A stretch of 64,000 nucleotides of DNA from Nostoc sp. JL33 (GTDB lineage: Bacteria; Cyanobacteriota; Cyanobacteriia; Cyanobacteriales; Nostocaceae), in the NCBI RefSeq assembly GCF_017114985.1, contig NZ_JABXKP010000007.1, positions 62,001 through 126,000 of the forward strand, given 5' to 3'. Made by a program: the position numbers and the translations under genes. Shown in pieces: positions 1 through 8,742 of the stretch (position 1 is its first letter; each line of letters opens with the position of its first letter). The notes below the pieces were generated by a model that searched no databases, had not been told where the DNA came from, and worked only from the letters and a program-made list of their open reading frames with translations.

Positions 1-1420
1 CGAAAGTAGTAGCATCGGGTTTTGGATTCAGAGATTTCAGTAACTCCTGTGCCAAATTTGCTGCCTGAACGCGAATTTCGGGAACAGCAGTGGTTTCCCA
101 AAGATTGCCTTTGCGCGGTGTCCCCAAGGTGTACAGCATTTGAGATGTATTTCCATCTGCATCGATCACCGCACCATTTGGAGCAGTGTCGATTCCCATT
201 GACAATGTGTTGGGACGGATCAGCCGTTGTTCTTGGATGCTAGCCACCAATGGGTGCTGCAATCTGCGGTAATCACAATTTGCACCAGTGCAGTTGATAA
301 TCCGCTTCACCTGCAAAACGATATTTTTGTGCGTCCCCCGTTCGCAGATGCTCACATTCACTCCATTCTCTAACTCCTGACAACTTTGAATCCGACCTGC
401 GTAATGCTTGAGTTGACCAGACTCGATTGCAGCATCCAGTACTTCGGCAATTCCTTCAGCAATCCGATGACGGTGAACTTCCCAATAAGCTTTGACATGG
501 CGGAGAAATCGCTTCTGTTCCCGCAATGGCATTGCTTGCCAAAGTTCTGGAATAATTGGGCGGATGGCATCGATTACCGCCCGCCAATCTTGAGCGTGTC
601 CTTGGGTAAGGGCTTGGCGCAGTTCTTGACGTACCACATGCAGCAGTCCTCGCGCCGTTTTTGGCGCAGTTTCTAGATTAATAAATGCCGGATAAGCTGC
701 TGTTGATTTGTGCTTAAAGGGCATCAATCCGTGCCGCGAGACGGTATGAATTTGTCCCTGGAACCCTTGTTGATGTAGGGAAACAACCGCATCTACCATT
801 GTTAACCCAGTACCCACCAGCAGAATAGCATCCTCTGGATTTAAGTCGGTAATCGCATCCGCAGACCAAGCATCTTTGACATAGCGGTTGTCTAAAACGG
901 CAAGCGGTGCAGGCGTAATTGCCGGGAAATTGCCCAACGCTAACACCGCTTTTTGCACATGCAAACATTGGCCACTGCTCAGATAGACTATTGTATTGGT
1001 CGGTTTTGTTTCAATGGCGATCGCTTCATCCACAATCTTCTCTAGCTGCACATTAGCCGGTGCATTTACCTGTGCTGCTTTTAAAGTCGCCTGCACATAG
1101 TCCCCATAAACCCGACGCGGAACGAAGGTAGATGGAGTTACCTGTTGGTGCCCATTTTTGTGCAGCCAGTTGAGGAAGTGATTTGGCTCATCAGCAAATG
1201 CGCTCATCTTACCCGCAGGCACATTCAGCAAGTGACAGTCAACTGGTGTCCCGTAAGCAACTCCTCTACCCACTTCAGAATTACGTTCAATCAACTTGAT
1301 GGACAATGGCATAGTTGCGTTGCGTAAAAGATTGGCTGCAACCAGAGAACCGCTAAAGCCACCACCAATGATAGCGATCGCAACTGGAGGGACGGTTAGG
1401 TTAAGAATATTGTTGTTCAT
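1..1420 (-). CDS. FAD/NAD(P)-binding oxidoreductase (partial, runs off the window)
   Basis: This reading frame is open from an ATG at 1418-1420 down to base 2 with no stop, so the 3' end lies outside the window; about 473 residues are visible. A Rossmann FAD-binding loop, IIGGGFSGS, is near residues 15-23, followed by IERNSEVGRGVAYG, and a second nucleotide-binding stretch LLVGTGLTMVDAV lies near residue 200. This arrangement fits the NAD_binding_9 group of flavoproteins (hydroxylase/monooxygenase-like) seen in cyanobacteria. The substrate cannot be told from sequence. Base and codon use match the neighbours. The gene is complete at its 5' end, where about 780 bases without a gene follow. Confidence 0.82.
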   Translation of the reverse strand, partial: MNNNILNLTVPPVAIAIIGGGFSGSLVAANLLRNATMPLSIKLIERNSEVGRGVAYGTPVDCHLLNVPAGKMSAFADEPNHFLNWLHKNGHQQVTPSTFVPRRVYGDYVQATLKAAQVNAPANVQLEKIVDEAIAIETKPTNTIVYLSSGQCLHVQKAVLALGNFPAITPAPLAVLDNRYVKDAWSADAITDLNPEDAILLVGTGLTMVDAVVSLHQQGFQGQIHTVSRHGLMPFKHKSTAAYPAFINLETAPKTARGLLHVVRQELRQALTQGHAQDWRAVIDAIRPIIPELWQAMPLREQKRFLRHVKAYWEVHRHRIAEGIAEVLDAAIESGQLKHYAGRIQSCQELENGVNVSICERGTHKNIVLQVKRIINCTGANCDYRRLQHPLVASIQEQRLIRPNTLSMGIDTAPNGAVIDADGNTSQMLYTLGTPRKGNLWETTAVPEIRVQAANLAQELLKSLNPKPDATTF

Positions 1421-1840
1421 AGGACGTGTGAGTTGCACTTGCTGCTTTCTACCTATCAATCTACGGCCGATAAATTGAAATTTACGCTTATTGGAAGTTG
1501 TTAGGCGGAATGAATTAGCTCAAAAACCACATAGGCACAAGAATAAGTGGGAATTGCACTTGAGTATCCAATTCCCCAAATCGAGAGAGTGGCGATCGTC
1601 AGATTACACAAACTAAAATCTATATGAGACAACGTTTTGGAACTACTTCTCTAAAATTGATGTGTCTATTGCATCCAAATACGATGCAAATACCGGGGTT
1701 TTTAATTAACATCAAAAAACCCTTCAAAAGCGATAATTTTACCTTGACAATTGTCAACATTTTCTGACACTACTAGCATTCAAGTTTCAGATAATGTTTG
1801 GCTTAATATCTTAAGAGCGATCGCTGTTAGGGCATTGTCA

Positions 1841-2027
1841 TATAGCGCTTCCCAGGTGCAGGAAGTAGATCATATCAAAACCTTACCACGCCAGTTGCTA
1901 CAACTCTTGGAACCCCGCAACACACTGGCTCCCCAACCCCTCTCCTTACCAAGGAGAGGGGAGATAAAGCACAGCTTTATTGGGGTGAGGTTAAGCTGTA
2001 CCTGATTCTTATTAGGAAAAGCAATAT
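1841..2027 (+). repeat. Dispersed MITE-like repeat, copy 1
   Basis: The stretch starts with TATAGCGCTTCCCAGGTGCA and ends with TTATTAGGAAAAGCAATATA, so the ends are imperfect inverted repeats (TATA..GCTT..CC). It contains a perfect 11-bp hairpin at 1937-1961 (CCCCTCTCCTT / AAGGAGAGGGG). A diverged copy lies in the opposite orientation at 39773-39898. The rest of the 1421-2205 spacer holds only a 14-bp palindrome, TTGACAATTGTCAA (1744-1757), of unknown meaning. Confidence 0.6.
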
Positions 2028-2205
2028 AGAGGTATTGAGAAATACAGTAGCCCTAAATCGATTATGAGAAAATAATAAGCTTGTGAATGTGACTAAGTAT
2101 TTAGTGCAAAATGTGGAGGCATTTGCTAACTGAATTGGACGAAGCCTATCGAAAACTTCGTAAAATCAAAAGCGTATTTACACACAAAATTATCAGGTAA
2201 TTAAA

Positions 2206-2616
2206 ATGACTTACGATTCCGAAGATGTGCAACAAATCCTTCAAATAGCACTCACTCGTAAACAGGAAACTGAATTTTCACGAGAAGAGCTTGTAGAAAT
2301 GGCATCTGACTTAGGTATTTCTTCTAATATTTTGGAAACAACTGAACAAAAGTGGTTAGCTCAACAAGAAGAGGAAGGTTCGAGACGCACATTTAATACT
2401 TTCCGACGTAGAGCGTTTTGGGCACACTTTGTTTCCTTCTTAGCGGTGAATTTATTCCTCATTCTCTTGAATTTAATCACTAGTCCTAGTTATTTTTGGG
2501 CTATCTTCCCAGTTTTAGGATGGGGGTTAGGACTATTTTTTCATTGGTGGAGTGTTTATCAGAGTAAAACAGAGGATTACGAGATAGCCCTTCAGAAATG
2601 GCGTGCAGAAATTTAA
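2206..2616 (+). CDS. 2TM domain-containing protein
   Basis: The 136-residue product has a soluble, acidic N-terminal half (residues 1-60) and two hydrophobic segments near 71-91 and 96-115. These are joined by a short SPSYFW turn and followed by FFHWWSVYQ. That matches the 2TM domain family (PF13239), small membrane proteins often found alone or fused to regulators. The N-terminal half (LTRKQETEFSREELVEMASDLGIS) resembles the short helical module that often precedes 2TM domains in cyanobacteria. Function is unknown. It stands alone between a repeat-rich spacer and a decayed gene. Confidence 0.75.
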   Translation: MTYDSEDVQQILQIALTRKQETEFSREELVEMASDLGISSNILETTEQKWLAQQEEEGSRRTFNTFRRRAFWAHFVSFLAVNLFLILLNLITSPSYFWAIFPVLGWGLGLFFHWWSVYQSKTEDYEIALQKWRAEI

Positions 2617-2690
2617 CTTCTCCCTACTTTGAAAAATGGAGACACCAACGCACAGCTATGCAGCCCTACGAGTTGCGAGTAATCTTTCAC

Positions 2691-2990
2691 CTACAAATGG
2701 CGAAATTTCCGTACTTGATACTCTGCTGACTCCAGTATCGGATAGGATTCTCCCAGTAGTTGGATGAATTTGTCTTCGATAGTCTGCAAATCGGCTTGGA
2801 GTAAGACTTTCCACTGCTCCAGCGTTGCCCAATGAAATAACTTCTCTGTGGTCATTGGGGCTGATCCAAACCTCTTTACCGAGAAATCCAGGATATTCAG
2901 CCAGCGCTGTTGTCCAAATTTGTGCATCCTTCTGGATAAAATCTTCCCATAGATTCGGGGCACTTTAAACTTGAGGAGTTCTATAACCAC
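2691..2990 (-). pseudogene. TIGR03792-like small protein, frame-disrupted
   Basis: The GTG-started frame begins with VIELLKFKVP and ends with HWATLEQWK...SAEYQVRKF, both typical of the small cyanobacterial TIGR03792 family. The middle third does not fit in that frame, but the -1 frame reads NLWEDFIQKDAQIW...GFLGKEVWISPNDHREVI, which does fit the family. So two compensating frameshifts (around 2950 and 2843) bracket about 35 codons. Either the gene is decayed or the two indels are sequencing errors. The function of the family is unknown. The rest of the 2617-3125 spacer shows nothing else. Confidence 0.6.
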
Positions 2991-3125
2991 GCCCTTTGAA
3001 CCTTGTGCTTGCTAATTTGCCAAAATAGAGATGTAGGCTAGAATAACTACGCTTTTAGCATAGCTTGATTGCCTACACTCAGGAGCAAGGGTCGGCTGGT
3101 TTGAAATAAATAAGAGGAAGGAAGT

Positions 3126-3449
3126 ATGGACAGCAATAACTGGTTGCAACAGTTAATGATGGTGGGTCTTGGCACAACGTCTTTAGTAGGTGAAAAACTG
3201 CGCCAAGTTAGTGATGATTTAGTTAAAGACGGTAAGCTCAATCCTGAGCAAGCCAAGGCGGTAATAGATGATATTGCCCAGCAGTTAAAGTCGGAACAGG
3301 GAAACTTCGATGTCCAAATGCAACGGCAAATGCGGAATATGATGCAGGATTTGGGGGTAGCTCGTCAGTCGGAAGTGGACGAGCTGCGCGGTAGAATTGA
3401 CCGTTTAGAGCGTCAACTGCGCGATTTGGAAAATAAGCTTTGGCGTTAA
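3126..3449 (+). CDS. Phasin-like protein
   Basis: The 107-residue protein starts MDSNNWLQQLMMVGLGTTSLVGEKL. It is then helical and charged, ending in a clear heptad coiled coil (EVDELRGRIDRLERQLRDLENKL). This is the layout of the cyanobacterial phasin / polyhydroxyalkanoate-granule-associated family, small amphipathic proteins thought to coat storage granules or act as coiled-coil scaffolds. A Shine-Dalgarno-like AGGAAGGAAGT sits directly before the ATG. The family link rests on overall pattern, not a catalytic motif, and there is no pha gene nearby. Confidence 0.68.
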   Translation: MDSNNWLQQLMMVGLGTTSLVGEKLRQVSDDLVKDGKLNPEQAKAVIDDIAQQLKSEQGNFDVQMQRQMRNMMQDLGVARQSEVDELRGRIDRLERQLRDLENKLWR

Positions 3450-3527
3450 GATGTCCTTTCTGATTTAAACTAATTGTGTCCTGTTGGTAATGTTTTTGCC
3501 AGGATACCTAAGTAAGGAGAACTGATT

Positions 3528-4052
3528 TTGAAACCAATTTTCCTCAGCGTGGCGTTCATGCTGGTGTGTTTTGTGCTTTTGGTTGTGGGGCAAGTAGGCA
3601 GTAAACAGAATACTGCCATTGCTGCTGAGTTAACCCAAACGTCGCCAGCGCCCACAACTTTAACTGAAAATAATACTCTAATTGCGAGCAATACTATGTC
3701 TGATGATGCTAATGCCGTAACTACCCCCTCTGGATTAAAGTATGTCGAGTTAAAAGAGGGGACTGGGGCGACTCCTCAATCTGGACAAACGGTTGAAGTT
3801 CACTATGTCGGCACTCTAGAAGATGGTACTAAGTTTGATAGTTCACGCGATCGCGGCCAACCCTTCAGCTTTAAAATTGGCCTTGGACAGGTAATCAAAG
3901 GTTGGGACGAAGGACTTAGCACCATGAAAGTAGGCGGTCGTCGTCAGTTAATCATCCCCCCAGAGTTAGGTTATGGCTCTCGTGGTGCTGGTGGTGTGAT
4001 TCCGCCTAACGCCATCCTGCATTTTGATGTGGAATTGCTGGGAGTTAAATAG
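3528..4052 (+). CDS. FKBP-type peptidyl-prolyl cis-trans isomerase, exported
   Basis: The start is a TTG at 3528 with AAGGAGA ten bases upstream. A hydrophobic signal segment covers residues 3-24 ([17 protein letters not shown]), then a low-complexity Thr/Ser/Ala linker to about residue 64. A full FKBP domain follows (about 65-174) with [26 protein letters not shown] and [17 protein letters not shown]. The protein should catalyse prolyl isomerisation outside the plasma membrane (periplasm or thylakoid lumen). The export signal shows no clear lipobox. It is a single gene. A short run of GGGACTAGG-type repeats follows the stop (4052-4091). Confidence 0.9.
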   Translation: MKPIFLSVAFMLVCFVLLVVGQVGSKQNTAIAAELTQTSPAPTTLTENNTLIASNTMSDDANAVTTPSGLKYVELKEGTGATPQSGQTVEVHYVGTLEDGTKFDSSRDRGQPFSFKIGLGQVIKGWDEGLSTMKVGGRRQLIIPPELGYGSRGAGGVIPPNAILHFDVELLGVK

Positions 4053-4091
4053 GGACTAGGGACTAGGGATTGGGTACTGGGGACTAGGGGG
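4052..4091. repeat. Short tandem GGGACTAGG-type repeat
   Basis: After the FKBP stop codon, the unit GGGACTA is repeated with small variations (agggactagg gactagggat tgggtactgg). Such short tandemly repeated units are scattered through the spacers of this window and are typical of Nostoc-type genomes. Confidence 0.6.
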
Positions 4092-4237
4092 AATTATTAA
4101 AATAAGTTTCTATTCTCTCTTTTCTAAATGCCCAATGCCCTATCAGATAAATTAGGTATTTCAGAGTACAGATGGGACAGAAGTACAGCTAGAAAACATA
4201 AGAAAAAGTATCTGTAACTTTGATCGGACTGCCGCAA

Positions 4238-4756
4238 CTATATCAACAACCTAAATGTCAGACTAATACGCCCGAATGTTTCTGGTTGCTTGAGAATTCC
4301 ATGCTTCCAGTATTGCTGCGTCTTCTGAGGCATAAAAAGTAGAGAACCACTTTTGAGTAAGTAACTATGTTCAATGTTTTTGTCTTGTTTATTTTGAAAT
4401 GTAATTATTCTTTCAGCCCCTAACGAAATAATAGAGATACCAGTATCATCCATGAGTTCATCAATTGAGTCGGAGTGAAATCCCATTGTTGAGTTACCAT
4501 TTGTGTAATAATTTACTAAACAGTTGTTTGGTCGAAACCCAAAGTGTTTTTCAAGCCGATCGATAATAGGAAGTAACTCATTCAGCATCGGGCATGAGTT
4601 GTAATAAATGTTTGAGTAGTTATATGGTGAACCAAAACTAGCTGTTTTTCGTGCCCGTATACGCTCATCCCAGTTAATTATGGATATAAGACTATCAAAT
4701 AGAGAATGACTATTCGGCAAAAATATATCATTAATGAGTAAATCAGGCTCATTCAT
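4238..4756 (-). CDS. AlkB-like 2-oxoglutarate/Fe(II) oxygenase
   Basis: The 172-residue protein carries the full 2OG-Fe(II) dioxygenase signature of the AlkB family. NYYTNGNSTMGFHSD gives the HxD pair (His94, Asp96), WKHGI gives the distal His152, and RISLTFR (Arg163 and Arg169) binds 2-oxoglutarate. Family members remove alkyl groups from nucleic acids, so a DNA or RNA dealkylation role is likely. The start ATG is 25 bases beyond the dnaB stop on the same strand, so the two lie in tandem with this gene downstream. Confidence 0.88.
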   Translation of the reverse strand: MNEPDLLINDIFLPNSHSLFDSLISIINWDERIRARKTASFGSPYNYSNIYYNSCPMLNELLPIIDRLEKHFGFRPNNCLVNYYTNGNSTMGFHSDSIDELMDDTGISIISLGAERIITFQNKQDKNIEHSYLLKSGSLLFMPQKTQQYWKHGILKQPETFGRISLTFRLLI

Positions 4757-4780
4757 TGCTCAAATAATTATTTGATATCG

Positions 4781-6682
4781 CTAAATTTTTAAATTTTGAA
4801 ACTTTGTAAACTGTGGATTGAATAAAAGTTTTGCAGTACCTGTAGGGCCGTTGCGATGTTTAGCTATAATCACTTCTGCAATGCCGCGATCGGGAGTATC
4901 GGGAGAGTAATATTCATCGCGGTACAACATTATTACTAAATCCGCGTCTTGTTCAATAGAATTGTGAACAACAATATTATTAGCAACAAAGTTATTTAAA
5001 CGAGGAACGGTGAGGTCAAATACTTCTTCTTCTTTACTAGGTTCAGTTGAAACTATTTCATCCCAATAAATATCGCAATTTGGACTTGCTTGCAGTTTAT
5101 TTGATTGAACAACTGTGTCTTCTTTTAGAGATTCTTCTCGACTTAAATTTGCTTTATAAACCGTAGAGTCACAATAGGATGTTGCAAGGGCATAAGTCAT
5201 GGTTTGTTCACCAGAACTAGGCAGATGTCTAGGTAAGCACAGATGTTCCTTCGGACTTAACTCATCTAGTCTGCACCAACCATTAATTGTTAAAAATTTG
5301 TGATTACTTGTGGCACGAATTTTTCGGCCCAATCGAGTTGTTATAGTAAACAGAGGCTTTACACCAGTGGAAAAAGCATTGCTAACAATTGCCTTTTCTA
5401 ACTGCATTGTAGCTTCGTTCAACGCCCAAACTGCAAAACCAGATTTACCTGCTAATTCCCTAATTGGTACTTGCAGTCCTGAGTTCGCTAATGTCACCAA
5501 ACTGTCGCCTGCTAAACAACCAGACTCTCTCAAATCAGATAACATCGGACGCTTATTGGTACGTGCTTCCACCCCTCGACTTAACTGAGATAAAGCAATA
5601 ACTGGTACAGATAATTCCCGCGCTAAACCTTTGAGTTGACGCGTAATTTTTGATAATTCTTGAACTCGATTATCGCCTGCTCCTTCCATCAATTGCAAGT
5701 AATCTATTACAATTAATCCTAATTCAGTTCCCTGTTCTGCTTGCAGTCTTCTTGCCTGACTACGAATTTGTGTAACTGTAATATTCGGCGTGTCGTCAAT
5801 ATAAATCGGCATCTCAGAAAGGATACCAATAGCACGGCTTAAAGGTTCCCACTGTGTTTGGCTGAGTCTTCCAGTTCGCAGATAACTACTTTCAATTTGC
5901 GCTTCGCTAGCTAATAGCCGTTGGGTCAGTTGCTCTTTTGACATTTCCAAGCTGAAAACAGCAACTGGTAATTTAAAAGAAGCGGCAATATTATGAGCAA
6001 TATTTAAACAAAAGGCCGTTTTTCCCATTGATGGCCGACCAGCGACAATAATCAAATCAGAACGTTGAAAGCCGCTAGTCATAGCATCTAAATCGTAAAA
6101 TCCGCAGGGAATACCAGGTAAGGCGATGCCTTGATTTCGATCCTCAATATCCTGAAAATTATTAATTAGAGTATCAGAAATGTGAACTAAACCCGATTGG
6201 GGACGTTCTTGAGTAACTCCGAATACTTTTTGTTCTGCCTGATCTAAAACCTGTGGTAATTCGGTTTCTGTCTCGTAACCAAGATGTACAATTTCATTGC
6301 CAGCTTTAATTAAGCGCCGCCGCAGGTATTTGTCCATCACCAACCCTGCTAAACCGTCAATGTTGACGGCTGATACTGTGCGGTCTACCAGAGTTGCTAA
6401 TTTATTTCTACCACCTATGCGGGATAGCATTTCATGGTCAGTCAGCCAACTTGTGACTGAGAGCAAATCTGTGGGTTTACCTTGGGCGTGGAGCCTGACA
6501 GCTGCTTGATAAATATCTTTGTGAGCGCTAATGTAAAAAGCTTCGGGAAGGAGGCGATCGCTAACTCGACTAATCGCTTCTGGATCTAGCAAAATACCCC
6601 CCAAAATCGCTTCTTCCGCCTCAATATTTTGTGGTGGGAGGCGATTGCTACCATCGCCTTGAAAACTCAATTCTTCAGCCAT
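4781..6682 (-). CDS. dnaB: Replicative DNA helicase DnaB with an intein
   Basis: The 633-residue precursor has the DnaB N-terminal domain (EEAILGGILLDPEAI) and the RecA-like helicase core with Walker A GRPSMGKT (215-222). LIVIDYLQLM and the DLRESG / SIEQDADLVIMLYRDEYY motifs follow. The last two are split by an intein at residues 389-574, leaving a 447-residue mature helicase after splicing. DnaB unwinds the replication fork. It lies upstream of the AlkB-like gene and downstream of rplI on the same strand, and the rplI-dnaB order is common in bacteria. Splicing is inferred from the intact splice residues and is needed for a working helicase. Confidence 0.96.
   Translation of the reverse strand: MAEELSFQGDGSNRLPPQNIEAEEAILGGILLDPEAISRVSDRLLPEAFYISAHKDIYQAAVRLHAQGKPTDLLSVTSWLTDHEMLSRIGGRNKLATLVDRTVSAVNIDGLAGLVMDKYLRRRLIKAGNEIVHLGYETETELPQVLDQAEQKVFGVTQERPQSGLVHISDTLINNFQDIEDRNQGIALPGIPCGFYDLDAMTSGFQRSDLIIVAGRPSMGKTAFCLNIAHNIAASFKLPVAVFSLEMSKEQLTQRLLASEAQIESSYLRTGRLSQTQWEPLSRAIGILSEMPIYIDDTPNITVTQIRSQARRLQAEQGTELGLIVIDYLQLMEGAGDNRVQELSKITRQLKGLARELSVPVIALSQLSRGVEARTNKRPMLSDLRESGCLAGDSLVTLANSGLQVPIRELAGKSGFAVWALNEATMQLEKAIVSNAFSTGVKPLFTITTRLGRKIRATSNHKFLTINGWCRLDELSPKEHLCLPRHLPSSGEQTMTYALATSYCDSTVYKANLSREESLKEDTVVQSNKLQASPNCDIYWDEIVSTEPSKEEEVFDLTVPRLNNFVANNIVVHNSIEQDADLVIMLYRDEYYSPDTPDRGIAEVIIAKHRNGPTGTAKLLFNPQFTKFQNLKI
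4961..5518 (-). other. DnaB mini-intein coding segment
   Basis: Codons 389-574 encode a 186-residue intein. Block A begins at Cys389 (CLAGDSLVTL) and block B is RATSNHKFLTINGW. Block F is EEVFDLTVPRLNNFVANN, and block G ends in VVHN (His573, Asn574) before Ser575. All residues needed for splicing are present. The part between B and F is only about 70 residues, with no LAGLIDADG endonuclease motif, so it is a natural mini-intein. The insertion point, between ESG and SIEQDAD, is the same as in Synechocystis DnaB. Confidence 0.93.
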
Positions 6683-6794
6683 AAACGATTTTAGTTTTGA
6701 GATTTTGCTAGAGACGCGATTAATCGCGTCTGTACAAGAGTTTGGAGTTTTTATTTACTCCTATCCCTGCTTCCTATGCTCCCCCTGCTGTCTT

Positions 6795-7253
6795 TTAGCT
6801 AGCGACTACTTGAATATCGACTTGCGCCGCTACTTCAGAATGCAGCTTAATTTCGGCTTTATAAGCACCAAGGTGGTTAATATCGGGGATGGTAATGCCA
6901 CGCCGATCGATTTCTTGACCGGTAGCTGCCTTAATTGCATCTACAACATCTTGGGTGGTGATAGTACCGAAAATTGCTTCGTTTTCACCAACTTGCTTGG
7001 CAATTGTCAAGCTGCCAACTTTTTCTAAAGATTCTTTTTGCTCAAGAGCTTGTTGTCTGAGTTCTAATTGCCGTTGACGCTCTTGCTCACGACGGCGTTC
7101 TACTTGCTTGAGAATACCAGGAGTGGCATTGGTTGCCAATTTCTGGGGAATCAGATAATTACGAGCGTAGCCAGGAGCTACTTCCACTAAGTCGCCAGAT
7201 TTTCCCAGCTTGCTGATATCCTGATTTAAAACTAACTGCACGCGTTTCGCCAT
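6795..7253 (-). CDS. rplI: 50S ribosomal protein L9
   Basis: From the ATG at 7251-7253 the 152-residue product begins [20 protein letters not shown] and continues [13 protein letters not shown], the conserved N-terminal domain that binds 23S rRNA. A long connecting helix ([27 protein letters not shown]) and the C-terminal domain follow. An upstream in-frame start at 7313 would add 20 residues that do not belong to the family; AGGAAA lies before the chosen start. It is followed at 112 bases by dnaB on the same strand. The 7254-7590 spacer upstream shows no gene. Confidence 0.96.
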   Translation of the reverse strand: MAKRVQLVLNQDISKLGKSGDLVEVAPGYARNYLIPQKLATNATPGILKQVERRREQERQRQLELRQQALEQKESLEKVGSLTIAKQVGENEAIFGTITTQDVVDAIKAATGQEIDRRGITIPDINHLGAYKAEIKLHSEVAAQVDIQVVAS

Positions 7254-7590
7254 CGTTTTTCGTTTTTCCTGTAAAATATGATTAATTTGGGTTTGGGCAG
7301 CATAGCTCACCAAAACAGTGCTGAGTGGTGAGTGCTGTTAGCGGATAGCTAGGGTTTAGCCCCTACTGAGTAAAGAGTCCTGAATAACGAGTGTTTCTTC
7401 AGAACTTAGAACTCCTGAAATGAGTGTATTGCCCCAAGTAGCTTTGCCCATAGCCTAAAGCTTACAGATCCTAGCGAAAGGAAGGGTGCGATCGCAACTA
7501 TTAGCGCTAGAAAATTCCAGGAATGGGGGAGTGGGGAGAAATCAATTCAAAATTCAAAAACTCCTACCTCCTCTTTTCCTATGCCCAATG

Positions 7591-8364
7591 CTAAAAGTTA
7601 TTTCTCATTTCCCGTATCCGCGCAAAGGTTTGCACTGCATCGCTACTCTTAAGAGTTAATTGTAATGATGGCTGATCCCAACGTAAAAAGGGATTGATTC
7701 GCTTCTCCACTCCCAGCAGTGAGGGTATGGTAGCTTCTCCTCGACTACGGTAAGCCTTCACTTCATTGAAGCGCCTTTGTAAGTCGGCGTTGTCGCCATC
7801 CACAGTTAAAGCAAATTGCAGATTTTTTAAGGTGTATTCGTGGGCGCACCAAACGCGTGTATCATCGGGTAGCGATCGCAGTTTGCTTAAAGAATCTACC
7901 ATCTGGGTCGGTGTTCCTTCAAACAAGCGACCACAACCGCCAGAAAATAAGGTATCGCCGCAAAATAAATCGCCTGTCTCACCAGCTTTTTCGGGGGGGA
8001 AGTAGTAAACGATGTGAGCGCGGGTATGGCCAGGAACGAAGAAAACTTCAGCTATCCGGTCTGCAAACTGGACGCGATCGCCTTCTTGCAAAAACACTTG
8101 CTGTCCCGGAATTCTACCACGATCCTCGGCACCTCCGTAAACTATCAGTTGCGGGAATTCTCCTATTAACTGCTTATTACCACCCACATGATCGTTATGG
8201 TGGTGCGTGTTGAAAATTGCTACCAACTCAGCTTTTAATTCTGCCAGTTTCTCTAATACTGGTTGAGACTCCGCTGGATCGACAACAGCAGCGATACCAT
8301 GTTGTGTATCGTACAGTAAAAATATATAGTTGTCTGAGAGTGCCTCAAGACGGATTACCTGCAT
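7591..8364 (-). CDS. gloB: Hydroxyacylglutathione hydrolase (glyoxalase II)
   Basis: The start at 8362-8364 gives 257 residues ([19 protein letters not shown]), the usual length for cyanobacterial glyoxalase II; a longer frame would add 16 unrelated residues. The metallo-beta-lactamase motif [10 protein letters not shown] is at residues 53-62, with [11 protein letters not shown] and [18 protein letters not shown] supplying further metal ligands. The enzyme hydrolyses S-lactoylglutathione to lactate and glutathione in methylglyoxal detoxification. It is a single gene. The 378 bases between it and the next gene (8365-8742) are AT-rich and show nothing recognisable. Confidence 0.94.
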   Translation of the reverse strand: MQVIRLEALSDNYIFLLYDTQHGIAAVVDPAESQPVLEKLAELKAELVAIFNTHHHNDHVGGNKQLIGEFPQLIVYGGAEDRGRIPGQQVFLQEGDRVQFADRIAEVFFVPGHTRAHIVYYFPPEKAGETGDLFCGDTLFSGGCGRLFEGTPTQMVDSLSKLRSLPDDTRVWCAHEYTLKNLQFALTVDGDNADLQRRFNEVKAYRSRGEATIPSLLGVEKRINPFLRWDQPSLQLTLKSSDAVQTFARIREMRNNF

Positions 8365-8742
8365 TACCTTTGCCTTTCTTATGAGTAGATATTTTGTATC
8401 AAAAAATATCATTTATATGTAAAATTTCGGTAGACGAACTAGCCAATATGGCGTTAGCTTTATTTAGGCTTTTATTGAAACTTGATATCTAGGGTTAACT
8501 AAAAATATACCCTTTCCCATAATTGCTCACAAATTAAAGGCTGATTCATCGTTGACCTGAAAAACTTCAAAAGTAAGAGATCGCCTATATTAAAACCATT
8601 TCCTAGTCTATCAATACCTTATTTATCGAATAATAACAATGAGAAAGTTTTGTCAATAAAAATCAACTAAGATTTTTAGCGCCGAATATCCCACATCTGA
8701 TCGAAATTTCATCCAGCACTATATTAACGTCACAAATCCTCT

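Noticed and set aside
714..968. 84-residue frame on the - strand
   Set aside because: It is an out-of-frame shadow of the FAD-binding oxidoreductase, whose correct frame is open from 1420 to the window edge.
1744..1757. TTGACAATTGTCAA as a promoter -35 or operator
   Set aside because: It is a palindrome containing a -35-like hexamer, but no -10 at the right distance and no gene start near by.
1751..2005. 84-residue frame
   Set aside because: It spans a dispersed repeat with a hairpin and has no family resemblance.
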